Notes under the pieces: generated by a model | Seen by the model: only the letters and a program-made list of their open reading frames with translations | Databases searched by the model: none | What the model was told of the DNA's origin: nothing | In this document: one piece after another, positions 31,948-40,161 of the stretch | How the letters are laid out: every line of letters starts with the position of its first letter | Position numbering within the stretch: the first letter of the stretch is position 1 | DNA from: JAJTGZ01 sp964403525 | GTDB taxonomy: Bacteria > Planctomycetota > Phycisphaerae > Phycisphaerales > UBA1924 | Direction: 5' to 3' | NCBI GenBank assembly: GCA_964403525.1 | Contig: CAYOGE010000007.1 | Span: 1 to 64,000, forward strand | Length of the DNA stretch: 64,000 nucleotides | Program-made: the position numbers and the translations under genes

Positions 31948-33093
31948 TCAGCAGCCGCCGAAGAACTGATCGATGAAGACGATGAAGTCGTTGTTGTCGT
32001 ACTGGCCGTCTGAGCCGTGGACACCGCCGGTGGTGCCGCGGTCGGCGAGGGGGTTGCTGCTAAAGAAGTAGTCGATGAAGACGACGAAGTCGTTGTTGTT
32101 CAGCGTTCCGTCGGCGCCGGGGAGGCCGCCCTGGCGTCCGATGTCTGCCGGGCCGCACGCGGCGAGGGTGCCGGCGGCGGTGAGGTTGGCGGTGAGGCCG
32201 ATTGTCGTGGATGTCGATGCGAGGGTGAGTTTGATCAGCAGGGCGGCACCGGTGCAGAGGGGGACTTCGTTGAAGGCGATCGGGTCGAGGGGGACGGGCG
32301 TGACGTCGGTCTGCGTTTCGTTCACGGAGATCTGCGCGGTGACCGGCGCGGACGGCTGCGTGAGGTCAACGGTGCCGGTGACAGCAAGTGTGACGTTCTG
32401 CGGGTCGAAGGGTGCGGGGGCGCCGTTGAGGGTTCCGGTGACGGTGACGGCCGCGGGGACCATGGCGGAGAAGGTGTAGTGACCGGGCTGGCCGTTGACG
32501 GGCGTAAGGGTGCCGTTGGTGGAGGGGCCGTTCTGCACGCCGGTGATTGATGTGGCGTTGATCGTGCCGACTGGCACGGTGATGGGCCCGAGGCTGAAGA
32601 TCGTGCAGGTGGGCTCACGGGTGCGGAAGGTTGAGTATCCGATCGTGGCGTTGGCCGTGATGGCGGCGGTTGAGCCGCCCAGCAGGTTGGTGTTGAGGTT
32701 GGTGATGGCGACGGTGCCCGCGACGGTGTTGAAGGCTGCGTCAAAGGCGCCGGAAGGGCGGATCACCGTGGTGCCGTTGTTGCCGCTGGCGGTGATGTTG
32801 CCGCTGGTGAGGTTGACGTACTGGTTGATCGAGACGTTGCCGCCGGTGAAGCCGGGGATGGTTCGAGTGGCGGGCGGGCTGGCGGTGTCGTCGGTGTTTC
32901 CGATGATCGCGTCCGGTCCTGCGGCGGCACCGACGAAGTAACTGGTGCCGGCGGGTGAGGTCTGGAAGGGGGCCGTGAAGTTGATGTTGTAGGAGAGGGA
33001 CGAAGCGGGCTGGTTGATCGCGTAGTGGTACGGTTGGGCGAGTGCGGCACCCGGGATCGTGCAGAGGATGGCGATGGCAAGAAGTGACCGCAT
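31948..33093 (-). CDS. Secreted protein with C-terminal GC-type dockerin module
   Basis: The product has 381 residues: signal peptide (MRSLLAIAILCTIPGAALAQ), then a Thr/Asn/Val-rich domain that looks all-beta with internal repeats (SGNITASGNNGTTVIRPSGAF, TATVTGTLNG-like stretches). I recognise no named domain there. The C-terminal module reads ADIGRQGGLPGADGTLNNND and NDFIVFIDQFFGGC, ending exactly in Gly-Gly-Cys. The paired EF-hand-like loops match those of the two neighbouring genes, and some of the DNA is almost identical. ATG 33093 has GGAG seven bases upstream. Probable cell surface or extracellular role. Confidence 0.8.
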   Translation of the reverse strand: MRSLLAIAILCTIPGAALAQPYHYAINQPASSLSYNINFTAPFQTSPAGTSYFVGAAAGPDAIIGNTDDTASPPATRTIPGFTGGNVSINQYVNLTSGNITASGNNGTTVIRPSGAFDAAFNTVAGTVAITNLNTNLLGGSTAAITANATIGYSTFRTREPTCTIFSLGPITVPVGTINATSITGVQNGPSTNGTLTPVNGQPGHYTFSAMVPAAVTVTGTLNGAPAPFDPQNVTLAVTGTVDLTQPSAPVTAQISVNETQTDVTPVPLDPIAFNEVPLCTGAALLIKLTLASTSTTIGLTANLTAAGTLAACGPADIGRQGGLPGADGTLNNNDFVVFIDYFFSSNPLADRGTTGGVHGSDGQYDNNDFIVFIDQFFGGC

Positions 33094-33283
33094 TGATTGC
33101 TCCGCTGGTGCTCGGTTTGGCTGGCAGTAAGGTGGTACCGCTCCGGACATGCCGCGATGCAGGAACGAGGGTGGTAACGCTCAGCACGCGCTACCAAAGG
33201 TACACCAATTTCGTCGGGTGGCCAACCTGGCTGACCGGGGTGCTGGGAAGATGGGGTAGCTGGGATCGGTTCGGCCGTAGTTT

Positions 33284-36200
33284 TCAGCCGCACCCGGCGA
33301 AGAACTGGTCGATGTAGACGATGAAGTCGTTGTTGTCCCAGGCTCCGTCGGCGCCGGGCACGCCGCCTGTGCTGCCGCGGTCGGCGATGGGGTTGAGCGA
33401 GAAGAAGAGGTCGATGAAGACGATAAAGTCGTTGTTGTCGAGCACGCCGTCTGGCTGCGGGACGGCGCCGGCGGAACCGACGTCTGCGAGGTTTGTCGAG
33501 GAGAAGATCGCGCCGGTGGGGGTGACGCTGAAGTAGATCGCAAAGGGCGAGGGCTTCGGCGGGCCGGTGCGTGTGGCGAACTGGCCGCTGATGGTGCCCG
33601 CGCCCTGGGTGGTGATGATCGGCACGGCGATGCGGCAGCCCGGGACGAGCCCGTTGGGGTAGGTGACGGCGAGCAAGCCGCCGGCGTTGAGCGTGCCGAG
33701 GATGCGGAGGTGACCAAAGTCGGTGGTGGAGTTGGGCCCTGTGCCCTGGAGTTCGATCTCGCCGTCGGCAGCGTTTGTGAGTGTGCGCCCTGCGGCGAGG
33801 ACGACCGTGCCGTTAGTGCCCGCGACGATGCGGCCGGAGTTGGCAAGGTTGTTGTCGACGATCAGTTGGCCCGCGCTGAACGCCGAGAGCGTGGCGCCGG
33901 GTTGGTTGCTGAACGTGCTTGTGGGTGTGCCGTTGATGGTCAATGAACGTGTTGCGCCGGTCGCGGTGATTGTGCCGAGGTTGACGAGCGAGGCTCCTGC
34001 GCTGATGTACAGGTTTGCGTTGTGGAGGCCGGTGTTGCGGATTGTGATGCCGTTACCGACAGTGAGTACGGCCCCGGTGCCGGAGACGATCGCGTAGCCG
34101 TTGGCGAGGATGATCTGGCCGCTTCCTGTGACCGACTGCGTGCCGGAGAAGACGATGTTGTTGCAGCTGGCGGTGGAGGTGGTGATGGAGCCGTTGGCCC
34201 CGAGGACGAGCCCGCCGGTGATGGTGACCGCGTTGCAGCCGCCGTTGGCCGTCAGCGGCGCGTTGAGGGTACAGGCGTTCATGGTGAACGAGTTGGTGAA
34301 CGAGTAGGTCTGTCCGTCGAGTGCGTTGAGCGTGGTGCCGTCGAACGCGGTTCCGGCTCCGAAGGCGATCGCGCCCGTCGCGTTTGAGATGGTGAGGGTC
34401 GAGCCGGTGTAGCTCCCGGTCAGGTTGATGGTGCCGCCGGTGCGGCTGATGGTGCCGAGTGCTGCGCCGGTTCCGCCGAGGTTCAGCGTGCCGTTGTTAA
34501 CCAGGAGCGTGCCGTTGTTGGTCCAGTTGACGGTGGCGATGACGACGGCACCGGTGTTTGAGGCCTCGATGACGCCGGTGGTGTCGTTGGTGAGGTTGCC
34601 GGTTGCGCTGCCGCCGATGTTGACGGTGCGTGAGGCGGCGTTGGCGCGGATGGTTCCCTGGTTGAGGAGGGTGTTGCCGGCGTTGATGACGATGTTGGCG
34701 GCGTTGTTGGCGGCCTCGACGGTGATGCCGTTGGCGATGGTGAGGGTGGCGCTTGAGCCGGAGATGGTCATGTAGCCGGAGTTGAGGCGGATGAAGCCGG
34801 AGCCTGTGACCGACTGCGTGCCGGAGAAGACGATGTTGTTGCAGCTGGCGGTGGAGGTGGTGATGGAGCCGTTGGCCCCGAGGACGAGCCCGCCGGTGAT
34901 GGTGACCGCGTTGCAGCCGCCGTTGGCCGTCAGCGGCGCGTTGAGGGTACAGGCGTTCATGGTGAACGAGTTGGTGAACGAGTAGGTCTGTCCGTCGAGT
35001 GCGTTGAGCGTGGTGCCGTCGAACGCGGTTCCGGCTCCGAAGGCGATCGCGCCCGTCGCGTTTGAGATGGTGAGGGTCGAGCCGGTGTAGCTCCCGGTCA
35101 GGTTGATGGTGCCGCCGGTGCGGCTGATGGTGCCGAGTGCTGCGCCGGTTCCGCCGAGGTTCAGCGTGCCGTTGTTAACCAGGAGCGTGCCGTTGTTGGT
35201 CCAGTTGACGGTGGCGATGACGACGGCACCGGTGTTTGAGGCCTCGATGACGCCGGTGGTGTCGTTGGTGAGGTTGCCGGTTGCGCTGCCGCCGATGTTG
35301 ACGGTGCGTGAGGCGGCGTTGGCGCGGATGGTTCCCTGGTTGAGGAGGGTGTTGCCGGCGTTGATGACGATGTTGGCGGCGTTGTTGGCGGCTTGCACGA
35401 CGATGCCGGACCCGACGGTGAGGGTGGCGCTTGAGCCGGCGACGGTCATGTAGCCGGAGTTGAGGTTGATGACGCCGGAGCCGGTGACCGACTGCGTGCC
35501 GGAGAAGGTAAGGTTGTTGCAGCCGGCGGTGGTGGTGGTGATGGAACCGTTGGCCCCGAGGACGAGCCCGCCGGTGATGGTGAGGGCGTTGCAGCCGCCG
35601 TTGAGGGTGAGCGGCGCGTTGAGGGTGCAGCCGTTTATGGTGAACGCGCTGGTGAGCGAGAAGGACTGGCCGTCGGCGGCGTTGAAGGTGGTGCCGTTGA
35701 AGACGGCGCCGCCGCCGAGGTTGAACGAGCCGTTGGCGGCGTTGGCGGCGATGGTGGCGCCGGAGTAGTTGCCGCTGATGCCGATGGAGCCGCCGGTGCG
35801 GCTGATGGTGCCGAGGGCGTTGAACGAGCCGCCGAGGCTGAGCGAACCGTTGTTGACGAGGAAGGTGCCGTTGTTGGTCCAGTTGACGGTGGCGATGACG
35901 ACGGCACCGGTGTTTGAGGCCTCGATGACGCCGGTGGTGTCGTTGGTGAGGTTGCCGGTTGCGCTGCCGCCGATGTTGACGGTGCGTGAGGCGGCGTTGG
36001 CGCGGATGGTTCCCTGGTTGAGGAGGGTGTTGCCGGCGTTGATGACGATGTTGGCGGCGTTGTTGGCGGCTTGCACGACGATGCCGGACCCGACGGTGAG
36101 GGTGGCGCTTGAGCCGGCGACGGTCATGTAGCCGGAGTTGAGGTTGATGACTCCGGAGCCGGTGATGGACTGTGTGCCGGAAAAGGTGAGGTTGTTGCAG

Positions 36201-36541
36201 GCAGAGGTGGTGGTGGTGATGGAGCCCGCGGGGCCGAGGTTGAGCCCGCCGGTGATGGTGAGGGCGTTGCAGCCACTTGTCTGCGTGATGGCACGATCGG
36301 TGGAAAGGGTGCTGACCGTTGCGGCTACGTTCAGGTTGATCGGTGCGCCCGCGGGGATGATGACGTTGCTTGTAGAACCGGGGAGACCGACGGGTGACCA
36401 GTTTGCCGGCTGGTTCCAGGAGACGCCATCACCCGCGCCCGTCCACGCGATTGGCTGAGCGAAGGCGGCGGTTGCAGGCAGCAGGCAAAGGCACGCGCCG
36501 AGCATCGAGCGCAGGACGAACAACAAACGAATGGATGGCAT
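33284..36541 (-). CDS. Large repetitive secreted protein with GC-type dockerin module
   Basis: The product has 1085 residues with a signal peptide (SMLGACLCLLPATAAFAQ). Residues about 125-805 consist of 226-residue tandem repeats, clear in the DNA at 678-bp spacing; the two inner copies are nearly identical. Each holds ITGGLVLGANGSITTSTASC and NAANIVINAGNTLLNQGTIR-type blocks rich in Asn/Gly/Thr, as in beta-helix autotransporter-like passengers. The C-terminus has two EF-hand-like loops (DNNDFIVFIDLFF, DNNDFIVYIDQFF) and ends AGCG. There is no outer-membrane beta-barrel, so it is not a classical autotransporter. Probable adhesin or surface-layer component (inference). Confidence 0.85.
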   Translation of the reverse strand: MPSIRLLFVLRSMLGACLCLLPATAAFAQPIAWTGAGDGVSWNQPANWSPVGLPGSTSNVIIPAGAPINLNVAATVSTLSTDRAITQTSGCNALTITGGLNLGPAGSITTTTSACNNLTFSGTQSITGSGVINLNSGYMTVAGSSATLTVGSGIVVQAANNAANIVINAGNTLLNQGTIRANAASRTVNIGGSATGNLTNDTTGVIEASNTGAVVIATVNWTNNGTFLVNNGSLSLGGSFNALGTISRTGGSIGISGNYSGATIAANAANGSFNLGGGAVFNGTTFNAADGQSFSLTSAFTINGCTLNAPLTLNGGCNALTITGGLVLGANGSITTTTAGCNNLTFSGTQSVTGSGVINLNSGYMTVAGSSATLTVGSGIVVQAANNAANIVINAGNTLLNQGTIRANAASRTVNIGGSATGNLTNDTTGVIEASNTGAVVIATVNWTNNGTLLVNNGTLNLGGTGAALGTISRTGGTINLTGSYTGSTLTISNATGAIAFGAGTAFDGTTLNALDGQTYSFTNSFTMNACTLNAPLTANGGCNAVTITGGLVLGANGSITTSTASCNNIVFSGTQSVTGSGFIRLNSGYMTISGSSATLTIANGITVEAANNAANIVINAGNTLLNQGTIRANAASRTVNIGGSATGNLTNDTTGVIEASNTGAVVIATVNWTNNGTLLVNNGTLNLGGTGAALGTISRTGGTINLTGSYTGSTLTISNATGAIAFGAGTAFDGTTLNALDGQTYSFTNSFTMNACTLNAPLTANGGCNAVTITGGLVLGANGSITTSTASCNNIVFSGTQSVTGSGQIILANGYAIVSGTGAVLTVGNGITIRNTGLHNANLYISAGASLVNLGTITATGATRSLTINGTPTSTFSNQPGATLSAFSAGQLIVDNNLANSGRIVAGTNGTVVLAAGRTLTNAADGEIELQGTGPNSTTDFGHLRILGTLNAGGLLAVTYPNGLVPGCRIAVPIITTQGAGTISGQFATRTGPPKPSPFAIYFSVTPTGAIFSSTNLADVGSAGAVPQPDGVLDNNDFIVFIDLFFSLNPIADRGSTGGVPGADGAWDNNDFIVYIDQFFAGCG
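34131..36180. repeat. 678-bp tandem repeats in the large surface-protein gene
   Basis: The word starting ACCGACTGCGTGCC recurs at 34131, 34809 and 35487, with a variant near 36165, always 678 bases apart. The first two units agree over several hundred bases; the others diverge. 678 bases is 226 codons, so copies stay in frame. Confidence 0.8.
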
Positions 36542-36587
36542 GATCGGGCTCCCTTCGCCGTTCGGCTGCGGGCCGGGGCGATAACAC

Positions 36588-36615
36588 AGTCTACCGATAA
36601 TGTGGTTGCTGACAA
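36588..36615 (-). promoter_or_regulatory. Candidate promoter of the large surface-protein gene
   Basis: On the minus strand TTGTCA, a 16-base spacer and TAGACT, with an expected start about 40 bases before the ATG at 36541. It lies in the 172-bp gap between divergent genes. By eye only. Confidence 0.35.
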
Positions 36616-36713
36616 GCTATCCATGCGTATCTGGCAGGGGGTTGGGCTGATTGATGGCCCTGATATGCTTGCTGGTTCTCGGACATGCCCTCTAACACCC
36701 CGGAGCCACGCAC

Positions 36714-38837
36714 GTGAAGAGCATTCTCGCGACTGTCGTTACCGCCTCGGTCCTGCTCAGTTCTGCGGCATCGGCCCAGCCGGTGCATACGGCCGATCAC
36801 CCGCTGATCCCACGGAAAGTGCTGTTTGGGAACCCCGACAAGCGCGGAGGGAGCCTCAGCCACGACGGTCAGTGGGTATCGTGGCTTGCACCTGATGAAA
36901 AGGGGGTCATGAACGTCTACGTGGCTCCGAAGGGTTCTCCGGACAGGGCGACGGTGGTCACCCATGACACCAGCCGGGGCATCCGGACGTACATGTGGGC
37001 CTACGACAACGCGCACATTCTGTACCTGCAGGATCAGGGGGGTGACGAGAACTGGAAGGTGTACGCGGTGAACGTGCACCACCCCGATATGCCCGCGCGC
37101 GACCTGACGCCGTTTGAGAGCATCCCCGGGCCTGACGGCAAGCCGATTTCGCTGCCGACGGGTCAGCCGCTGCGCCCGGCGGCTCAGATCGCTGCGCTCA
37201 GCGCCAACCACCCCGGCAAGATCGTGGTCGGGCTGAACAATCGGAACCCGCAGTACCACGACCTTTACACGCTCGATCTTGCCTCGGGCAAGCTGGACAT
37301 GCTGCTGAAGACCGACGAGTATGCGCAGTTTGTGATCGACGACGACTTCAACGTCCGCCTGGCAGGATCACCTAACGAGCGGGGCGGTGTCGATTACTTC
37401 AAGAACACCGCCAAGCCGGGGGAGCCTCCGGTGTGGGCGACGTTCATGTCCGTCGCGCTTGAAGATGCTCAGTCGACCGAGCCGCGGGGCTTCGACCGGA
37501 GCGGCAAGACGCTCTACATGACCGATGGCCGGACGAGCAACACGACCGCCCTTGTTGAGGTCGACTGGGCGACCGGCGAGACAAAGGTGCTGGCACAGGA
37601 CGCCAGGGCGGACGTCGGGGGTGCGATGGAGGACCCCAGGACCGGCAAGCCGCAGGCCGTGAGCTTTGAATACGAGCGTCAGCACTGGAAGGTGCTCGAC
37701 CCTTCGATCCAGGGTGACCTTGACTACCTGAAGACCGTAACCGACGGGGAGTTTGCCGTGCAGGCGCGGTCAGACGACGACCAGACGTGGCTGGTTGGTT
37801 ACATGATCGACACCGGTGCGCCCCGCGCGTACATCTACGACCGCGCAGCGAAGAAGGCGACGCTTCTCTACTCAACCAACAAGAAACTTGACGGTCAGCC
37901 GCTGGTGAAGATGCGGCCGGTGGTGATCAAGAGCCGCGACGGCATGGACCTGGTCTCGTACCTCACGCTCCCCCCCGGCTCGGACGCCAACGGCGACGGG
38001 GTTCCCGATGCGCCGGTGCCGCTGGTGCTGAACGTGCACGGTGGGCCGTGGGCGCGCGACTCGTGGGGGTACAACCCTACTGCGCAGTGGCTGAGCAACC
38101 GGGGGTACGCGTGCCTTGAGGTGAACTTCCGGTCATCGACCGGGTTTGGCAAGGCGTTCCTGAACGCTGGCAACCTGCAGTGGGCGGCGGCGATGCACGA
38201 CGACCTGCTCGACGCGGTGGATTGGGCCGTTGCGAAGAAGATCGCGACCAAGGACAAGGTCGCGATCATGGGCGGTTCCTATGGCGGATACGCCACGCTG
38301 GTGGGTCTGACGTTCACTCCGGACGTGTTCGCCTGCGGCGTGGACATCGTGGGCCCCACCAACTTGAACACGCTTCTCAAGAGCATCCCGCCGCACTGGG
38401 CGCCGATGCTTGAGACAATGGCACGGCAGGTTGGTGATCCGCGGACGGCCGAGGGGCAGAAGTTCCTGGAGAGCCGCAGCCCGCTGACGTTTGTCGACAA
38501 GATCAAGAAGCCGCTGCTGATCGGCCAGGGGTACAACGACCCGCGGGTGAAGTTCACCGAGGCCGAGCAGATTGTCAGCGCGATGCAGAGCAAGAGCCTG
38601 CCGGTGACGTACGTGCTCTACCCCGACGAGGGGCACGGCTTTGCGCGGCCGCAGAACCGGCTGAGCTTCTACGCGGTGGCAGAGGCGTTCCTTGCGAAGC
38701 ACCTGGGAGGCCGGGCGGAGCCGATCGGGAGTGACTTTGTGGGCTCCTCGATCACTGTGCCCACGGGCGCGGACGGCGTGCCGGGTGTGGCGGCGGCGTT
38801 GGAGGCAGCGAAGCCCGCTGCGCCCACGGCGAAGTAA
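36714..38837 (+). CDS. Secreted prolyl oligopeptidase family (S9) peptidase
   Basis: Serine peptidase with an N-terminal beta-propeller and C-terminal alpha/beta-hydrolase domain. The 707 residues start with a signal peptide (MKSILATVVTASVLLSSAASA). The propeller spans about 30-400. The catalytic domain includes HGGPWARDSWGYNP, the nucleophile in MGGSYGGYATLVGLTF, DPRVKFTEAEQIVSAM and the catalytic His in YPDEGHGFARPQNR. GTG 36714 with GGAG nine bases upstream is the start. A good terminator follows. It probably degrades peptides in the periplasm or outside. Confidence 0.9.
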   Translation: MKSILATVVTASVLLSSAASAQPVHTADHPLIPRKVLFGNPDKRGGSLSHDGQWVSWLAPDEKGVMNVYVAPKGSPDRATVVTHDTSRGIRTYMWAYDNAHILYLQDQGGDENWKVYAVNVHHPDMPARDLTPFESIPGPDGKPISLPTGQPLRPAAQIAALSANHPGKIVVGLNNRNPQYHDLYTLDLASGKLDMLLKTDEYAQFVIDDDFNVRLAGSPNERGGVDYFKNTAKPGEPPVWATFMSVALEDAQSTEPRGFDRSGKTLYMTDGRTSNTTALVEVDWATGETKVLAQDARADVGGAMEDPRTGKPQAVSFEYERQHWKVLDPSIQGDLDYLKTVTDGEFAVQARSDDDQTWLVGYMIDTGAPRAYIYDRAAKKATLLYSTNKKLDGQPLVKMRPVVIKSRDGMDLVSYLTLPPGSDANGDGVPDAPVPLVLNVHGGPWARDSWGYNPTAQWLSNRGYACLEVNFRSSTGFGKAFLNAGNLQWAAAMHDDLLDAVDWAVAKKIATKDKVAIMGGSYGGYATLVGLTFTPDVFACGVDIVGPTNLNTLLKSIPPHWAPMLETMARQVGDPRTAEGQKFLESRSPLTFVDKIKKPLLIGQGYNDPRVKFTEAEQIVSAMQSKSLPVTYVLYPDEGHGFARPQNRLSFYAVAEAFLAKHLGGRAEPIGSDFVGSSITVPTGADGVPGVAAALEAAKPAAPTAK

Positions 38838-38865
38838 CGGCGGTGTTGGAAACGTCGAACATTGA

Positions 38866-38890
38866 GCCCGGCAGGTTTGCCGGGCTTTTT
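38866..38890 (+). terminator. Intrinsic terminator of the S9 peptidase gene
   Basis: GCCCGGCA / TGCCGGGC stem with GGTT loop followed by TTTTT, 28 bases after the stop. Confidence 0.9.
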
Positions 38891-38909
38891 CTGTTGGAGG
38901 GGATGCTGC

Positions 38910-38939
38910 ACAGACTCCTCCCAAGGCGGAGGAGTCTGT
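38910..38939. repeat. Dispersed palindrome, copy before the exonuclease gene
   Basis: ACAGACTCCTCC / GGAGGAGTCTGT perfect 12-bp stem with a six-base loop, then GGCACCCGG. Same family as 18162-18356 and 19687-19718, with changes on both arms that preserve pairing. Confidence 0.65.
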
Positions 38940-39009
38940 GGCACCCGGGTCAGCCCGAGAGGAATCGGCTACCGAACAACTCCCTTCTGGGGGCCGTAGG
39001 CTTCGGCTT

Positions 39010-40161
39010 ATGGCCGCGCTGCTTCGGACGACCGATCGGGGCCTCTTCTGTGAGGCGGGCGGGTTCTACATCGACCCGTGGAAGGCGGTTTCGCGCGCGG
39101 TGATTACGCACGGGCACACGGATCACGCGCGGTGGGGGCACAAGCGGTACCTGTCGACCCCGACGGGCGCGATCGTGCTCAACGCTCGCTTTGGCAAACA
39201 GGTTGAAGGGTTGGTCGATGCGATCGCGTACGGCGAGCGGCAGCGCATCGGCGATGTGCTTGTGTCGCTGCACCCGGCGGGGCACGTGCTGGGGTCGGCA
39301 CAGGTGCGGATCGAGCACGCATCGACGGGGGAAGTGTGGGTCGTCAGCGGAGACTACAAGACGCAGCATGACGGTGTGAGCGAGCCGTTCGAGCCGGTGC
39401 GTTGCCACACGTTCATCACCGAGAGCACGTTCGGCCTGCCCGTCTATGCGTGGCGGCCGCAGAACGAGGTGATGGCGAAGATGAACGCGTGGTGGAGGGT
39501 CAACGCCTACGCGGGAAAGACGTGCATGGTCGCGTGCTATGCGCTCGGCAAAGCACAGCGGATCATGGCCGGGCTCGACCCGTCCATCGGGCCGATCCTC
39601 ATGCACGGAGCGCTTACGCGTTGCACCGAGGCGCACCGCGGAGCGGGCGTCAAGCTCCCGCCGGTCGGACACGCGACGCAGGATTCGGTGAAGGCGGCCG
39701 CGGGCCGGGCGCTGGTGCTCGCGCCCCCCAGCGCTGTCCGCAGCCCTTGGGCGTTCAACCTCGTCAAGAAGAACGCCGTCAAAGACCTCGCAACCGCCAT
39801 GGCCTCCGGCTGGATGCAGATCCGCGGCACGCGCCGCAGGCGTTCACTCGACACCGGCTTCGCCCTCTCCGACCACGCCGACTGGAACGGCATCATGTCG
39901 ACCATCGAAGCGACCGGCGCAGAGTCGGTCGGCGTTACGCACGGCGCGATCGGGCCGGTCGTGCGCTTCCTGACGGAGAGAGGCAGGCACGCGTTCGCCG
40001 TCCCCACGCGGTGGGAAGGTGAGGCGGGTGCCGAGGAGGGCGGCGGCACTGGCGAGAGCGACGGCGATGGTCAGAGACTCGACGAACCCACGCTGCTGTC
40101 CAGCATCGAGAGCGGCCGGCCAGGCGCCGACGACCCCGGCGAGAACGGGGAGGGAGCGTGA
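39010..40161 (+). CDS. Ligase-associated DNA exonuclease (metallo-beta-lactamase fold)
   Basis: Putative nuclease of the MBL/beta-CASP class in the ligase-associated set. The 383 residues start LLRTTDRGLFCEAGGFYIDPW; the metal-binding motif is THGHTDHARWGH, then HPAGHVLGSAQVRIEH and the beta-CASP-like C-terminal part (FALSDHADWNGIM). The ligase GTG overlaps its stop by four bases. It is the first gene of the exonuclease, ligase, helicase, phosphoesterase set. Its C-terminus has a Gly/Glu-rich acidic tail. Target DNA structure not known. Confidence 0.9.
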   Translation: MAALLRTTDRGLFCEAGGFYIDPWKAVSRAVITHGHTDHARWGHKRYLSTPTGAIVLNARFGKQVEGLVDAIAYGERQRIGDVLVSLHPAGHVLGSAQVRIEHASTGEVWVVSGDYKTQHDGVSEPFEPVRCHTFITESTFGLPVYAWRPQNEVMAKMNAWWRVNAYAGKTCMVACYALGKAQRIMAGLDPSIGPILMHGALTRCTEAHRGAGVKLPPVGHATQDSVKAAAGRALVLAPPSAVRSPWAFNLVKKNAVKDLATAMASGWMQIRGTRRRRSLDTGFALSDHADWNGIMSTIEATGAESVGVTHGAIGPVVRFLTERGRHAFAVPTRWEGEAGAEEGGGTGESDGDGQRLDEPTLLSSIESGRPGADDPGENGEGA

